8,874 nucleotides of DNA from Bacteroidota bacterium (GTDB lineage: Bacteria; Bacteroidota; Bacteroidia; Chitinophagales; Chitinophagaceae): assembly GCA_005883855.1 (NCBI GenBank), contig VBAU01000399.1, positions 1 through 8,874 of the forward strand, in the 5' to 3' direction. The notes beneath the pieces were generated by a model, which did not search any database, was not told the DNA's origin, and saw only the letters and a program-made list of their open reading frames with translations. Both the position numbers and the translations under genes were made by a program. Numbering within the stretch: position 1 is the stretch's first letter; each line of letters opens with the position of its first letter. This document shows positions 6,797 to 8,874 of the stretch, one piece after another.

Positions 6797-8372
6797 GCCT
6801 GTACCCTGCCAAATGTCCCCATTGTTTAGATCCTGACGGTCTCCCTGCCCCCATGCCTTGCCCCATTTGACTTCCCGGCCGCCTGGAGGGTGTAGTTGAA
6901 AAACTTAGTTTCACCAATTTGCCGTCATAACTAAATTTTCCGGTCAATGTATCTTTTCCAATCACGTTTGCTGTTGTTGAATTTTTTACATCGAGAGTAT
7001 AATTCATGGATCCACCCGTAGTGTTCAACACCAGGTTGTAAGTCGCGGCAACGTTTGTCCATGCATCTTCTTTGACGGCATATTTATCACCTTGTATCCA
7101 ATTTTCAACTATCACCGTTTTTTCATTGAAGAGTGGGCCTGTCGTAATTAAGAAATTAGCCAGCTTACCCTCATCCAGGCTTCCAACTTTGTCATATACG
7201 CCCAGCCATGTTGCCGGAGTCTTTGTTAAAGCATCCAAGGCTTTATTTTCACTTAAGCCATACTCAATCGCTTTGTGAAGATTGCTCCAAAATTGTTTTA
7301 GGTCTTTCTCATCCGCAGTCGTTAAAGCAAAAGGAATATTTGCTTTTTCCAATGCGGCAGGGTTGGTCGGTGCCAGTTCCCAGTGTTTCAGGTCAGCCAA
7401 CGACACATATTTGGCGTCGTTCGGATCATCAACTTCCTGCGTCGCGGGAAAATTCAGCGATAAAATGTAAGACGCCTTCGTTGCAGCGATATCAGAGATA
7501 CGCTGATATTCATTGCCACCACCCTTTATGATGTATTGTACCCCAAATTCATCCCCAATTCTGTCAGCGCGTATATCACTCCACTTGTCATTCGCGTCAA
7601 ATATTTGTGGCAAACTTTGCTCGTCGTTCCATGTTTGTAAACTCATATTTACTCCTTCTTTCGTCGGTCTCCCCTTGTACCACTGCGCGTCGAGGTACGT
7701 TTGCCTTAGCAAAGCAACACTTCCCATCATGGAACCCGGATAACTTTGTGTGGATGTTCCTTTGCTAAATGAGTAGTGCGCTGACGCCTTCTCTTTCACT
7801 ACAGCCAGGTTTTCCTTTTCGGTGGCAAGTGTTACAAAAGCACCGGTGCCCCTCGCGATACCATCTTTTTGATGAGTTAGCACAGAGCCAAAGCCGATAT
7901 CACGAAGTGCCTTCGCAGGTTTATCATCAACGGCAAAAATATCAGCAGCATTGATTTCACTTCGTATCGCCTGGTTCCACCCGTATGCTCCTTTTGTATT
8001 GGAAGTAAACTGCTGTGGTGCAAAAAAACCGCCAGGTCCGCCTGCGTTTTGAGGACGTTGTGGCTGTGGAATGCCATAGTCCGTGTAGATGTCAATTAAT
8101 GATGGGTAAATGTATTTTCCGCTGCAGTTGATAACTACGGCGTCTTTAGGCACGGCTGCATTGGCGCCAACTGTCGTTATTCTTCCATCACGGATAACGA
8201 GGGTCGCGTTGTTCAGTGTAGTTTGTCCATCTTTGACAATAGTTGCATTCGTAAAAGCGTAGCACCCACTCCGGGGATCAGCCACTCCATTAACTGGAAA
8301 CGTGACCTGCGCTTCTGAAAATAAGCATGCGAGCAGGACTCCCGGCCCAGCGAGGAATTTTAATTTTCTCAT
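6741..8372 (-). CDS. N-terminal, non-catalytic amidohydrolase half of the same frameshifted protein
   Basis: The start at 8372 opens a signal peptide (MRKLKFLAGPGVLLACLFSEAQ), so the protein is exported; an in-frame ATG at 8414 is less likely. The domain begins with FTNATIVKDGQTTLNNATLVIRDGRI-type beta-sandwich sequence (40-65). The metal motif is replaced by YPSLIDIYTDYG (89-100), with no HxH and no later ligand histidines, although the DKVGSLDEGKLANFLI end of the fold is kept. A beta-rich segment (about 455-495, TGGSMNYTLDVKNSTTANVIGK) precedes the linker. After FSTTPS the frame leaves the family sequence and ends in about 45 unrelated residues, many G, R and P, because of a frameshift at 6882-6904. 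With one base removed there, the gene would run from 8372 to 5276, about 1,031 residues. It heads the minus-strand operon and is divergent from deoC. Confidence 0.8.
   Translation of the reverse strand: MRKLKFLAGPGVLLACLFSEAQVTFPVNGVADPRSGCYAFTNATIVKDGQTTLNNATLVIRDGRITTVGANAAVPKDAVVINCSGKYIYPSLIDIYTDYGIPQPQRPQNAGGPGGFFAPQQFTSNTKGAYGWNQAIRSEINAADIFAVDDKPAKALRDIGFGSVLTHQKDGIARGTGAFVTLATEKENLAVVKEKASAHYSFSKGTSTQSYPGSMMGSVALLRQTYLDAQWYKGRPTKEGVNMSLQTWNDEQSLPQIFDANDKWSDIRADRIGDEFGVQYIIKGGGNEYQRISDIAATKASYILSLNFPATQEVDDPNDAKYVSLADLKHWELAPTNPAALEKANIPFALTTADEKDLKQFWSNLHKAIEYGLSENKALDALTKTPATWLGVYDKVGSLDEGKLANFLITTGPLFNEKTVIVENWIQGDKYAVKEDAWTNVAATYNLVLNTTGGSMNYTLDVKNSTTANVIGKDTLTGKFSYDGKLVKLSFSTTPSRRPGSQMGQGMGAGRPSGSKQWGHLAGYRRGHIRQPTNLDCDIHKSK
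6882..6904 (-). other. Frameshift site joining the two amidohydrolase halves
   Basis: Upstream of this stretch the family sequence is in the frame of the 8372 start; downstream it is in the frame ending at 5276. The whole span from 8372 to 5276 is 3,097 bases, one more than a multiple of three, so one base is extra or two are missing. The region holds T, C and G runs where a sequencing error is easy. The exact base cannot be fixed from this sequence alone. Confidence 0.7.
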
Positions 8373-8513
8373 TGCGAAGAATTTTTGCGAAAGGTATTGA
8401 AAAAAGAATCTCACGAAAAAACACTTTCGTTGAAAGCAGTTAAGAAATTCCCTATTTGACGATTAAACCGAAATTAACTTGCGCGGTTCTTTTGTGTAAG
8501 TTTTGTTGGGGCG

Positions 8514-8580
8514 AGTTGTGTCAACTGCCATCATCGCCGTTGTGTCTCCCGATAGTATCGGGACACTTCAGGGTTCTGAA
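8514..8580 (+). repeat. Cluster of three short hairpins upstream of deoC
   Basis: Three perfect or near-perfect inverted repeats follow one another. AGTTG/CAACT flank a three-base loop (8514-8526). CCCGAT/ATCGGG flank AGT (8548-8562), extended by GTGT/ACAC outside with a two-base bulge (8542-8566). TTCAG/CTGAA flank GGTT (8567-8580). The middle one resembles the CCCGAT...ATCGGG palindromes scattered between genes in many Bacteroidota. They could be a REP-like element, a terminator for something upstream, or an operator; none is proven. Confidence 0.5.
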
Positions 8581-8627
8581 CGCCGCTCAGCAAAATTGAA
8601 AACCCTACAAATGCCCGCAAATAGTTT

Positions 8628-8635
8628 TACTTTTG
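8628..8635 (+). promoter_or_regulatory. Candidate Bacteroidota -7 promoter box for deoC
   Basis: TACTTTTG matches the Bacteroidota primary sigma factor -7 consensus TAnnTTTG exactly and lies 21 nt before the deoC ATG, giving a short leader. No clear -33 TTTG is found at the expected spacing, so the assignment is tentative. Confidence 0.35.
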
Positions 8636-8656
8636 AAGTCGGCGAAAAATGAAATT

Positions 8657-8874
8657 ATGAGCCTGATAAAAGAACGAATTGTTATCCCCGATTTCCGTTT
8701 ATCACCACGAATTGACCAGGTGGGCGTTGAAGAAAGAGCATCTAGGTTCACCAAGCGAAGCATTAAGAAAGAGTCTAAAATTGAAGGGCTGAAATTGGTG
8801 CTTAGCATGATTGATCTCACAACTTTAGAGGGCAAGGATACGCCCGGTAAAGTAAAACAGCTCTGCTACAAAGC
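8657..8874 (+). CDS. deoC: Deoxyribose-phosphate aldolase, N-terminal part (3' truncated by window)
   Basis: The frame from the ATG at 8657 runs open to the window end and gives 72 codons. It contains MIDLTTLEGKDTPGKVKQLCYK, the conserved first-strand motif of the longer type of deoxyribose-phosphate aldolase found in many bacteria and eukaryotes. The enzyme cleaves 2-deoxyribose 5-phosphate to glyceraldehyde 3-phosphate and acetaldehyde in the cytoplasm during deoxynucleoside breakdown. The roughly 50-residue N-terminal extension before the motif also fits that type. The Schiff-base lysine lies beyond the window and cannot be checked. An ATG at 8649 is out of frame and meets TGA after two codons, so 8657 is preferred. 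It is transcribed away from the amidohydrolase operon and shows no functional tie to it. Confidence 0.88.
   Translation, partial: MSLIKERIVIPDFRLSPRIDQVGVEERASRFTKRSIKKESKIEGLKLVLSMIDLTTLEGKDTPGKVKQLCYK

Larger units (their letters stand above)
8373..8656. other. Divergent intergenic region between amidohydrolase operon and deoC
   Basis: This 284-bp region carries no convincing gene on either strand. It must hold the promoters of both the minus-strand amidohydrolase operon and deoC. An AT-rich part lies next to the amidohydrolase start, and a cluster of three small inverted repeats at 8514-8580 lies nearer deoC. I found no convincing -7 box for the amidohydrolase operon; TACCTTTC (minus strand, 8390-8397) is only a near match. 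Confidence 0.6.

Noticed and set aside
6882..6904. Programmed ribosomal frameshift between the amidohydrolase halves
   Set aside because: No heptameric slippery sequence with a downstream stem is evident, and relatives as I recall them encode one continuous chain, so mutation or sequencing error is simpler.
7208..7531. 107-residue plus-strand open frame
   Set aside because: It is antisense to the N-terminal amidohydrolase half and lacks recognisable motifs.
8390..8397. TACCTTTC as promoter -7 box of the amidohydrolase operon
   Set aside because: It misses the final G of TAnnTTTG and has no upstream TTTG at the right spacing, so the support is too weak to list.
8605..8835. 76-residue minus-strand open frame
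   Set aside because: It is antisense to the start of deoC, whose conserved MIDLTTLEG motif fixes the coding strand.

Overview
The window looks like a chromosomal segment of a Bacteroidota bacterium, most likely of the Chitinophagaceae or a relative. The reasons are exported proteins with signal peptides ending in AQ, a perfect Bacteroidota-type -7 box (TAnnTTTG) ahead of the last gene, a RAYT transposase of the type common in that phylum, and an exported pair of amidohydrolases typical of it. No plasmid, phage, CRISPR or RNA gene was seen.

Layout. Positions 1-2722 hold a plus-strand cluster: the last 31 codons of an unidentified gene, an exported type-B carboxylesterase (124-1761), and a Tat-type exported sugar phosphate isomerase/epimerase-like TIM-barrel protein (1799-2722). 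The short gaps (25 and 37 nt) suggest one transcription unit. Positions 5265-3967 and 8372-5276 hold a minus-strand operon of amidohydrolase genes. The promoter-proximal gene is a roughly 1,030-residue protein with two amidohydrolase domains, split here by a frameshift near 6882-6904. The second gene starts about 10 nt after it. Of the three amidohydrolase domains, only the C-terminal half of the first gene keeps the metal-binding histidines and aspartate. The other two look like non-catalytic partners.

The two clusters converge, and the junction (2723-3966) is the most rearranged part of the window. It carries a broken RAYT/IS200-like transposase (HUH motif and catalytic tyrosine in different frames), three copies of a 26-bp REP-type palindrome, and a second palindrome just upstream of the transposase start. 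It also carries a 203-bp direct repeat of the 3' end of the isomerase gene plus its downstream spacer. That repeat brackets the RAYT/REP cassette (2753-3738) almost exactly. The two copies differ mainly at synonymous codon positions, which suggests the downstream copy is the remnant of a once-functional homologous gene rather than a fresh duplication.

The right edge holds a divergent intergenic region with three small hairpins, then the 5' end of a deoxyribose-phosphate aldolase gene (deoC) that runs off the window.
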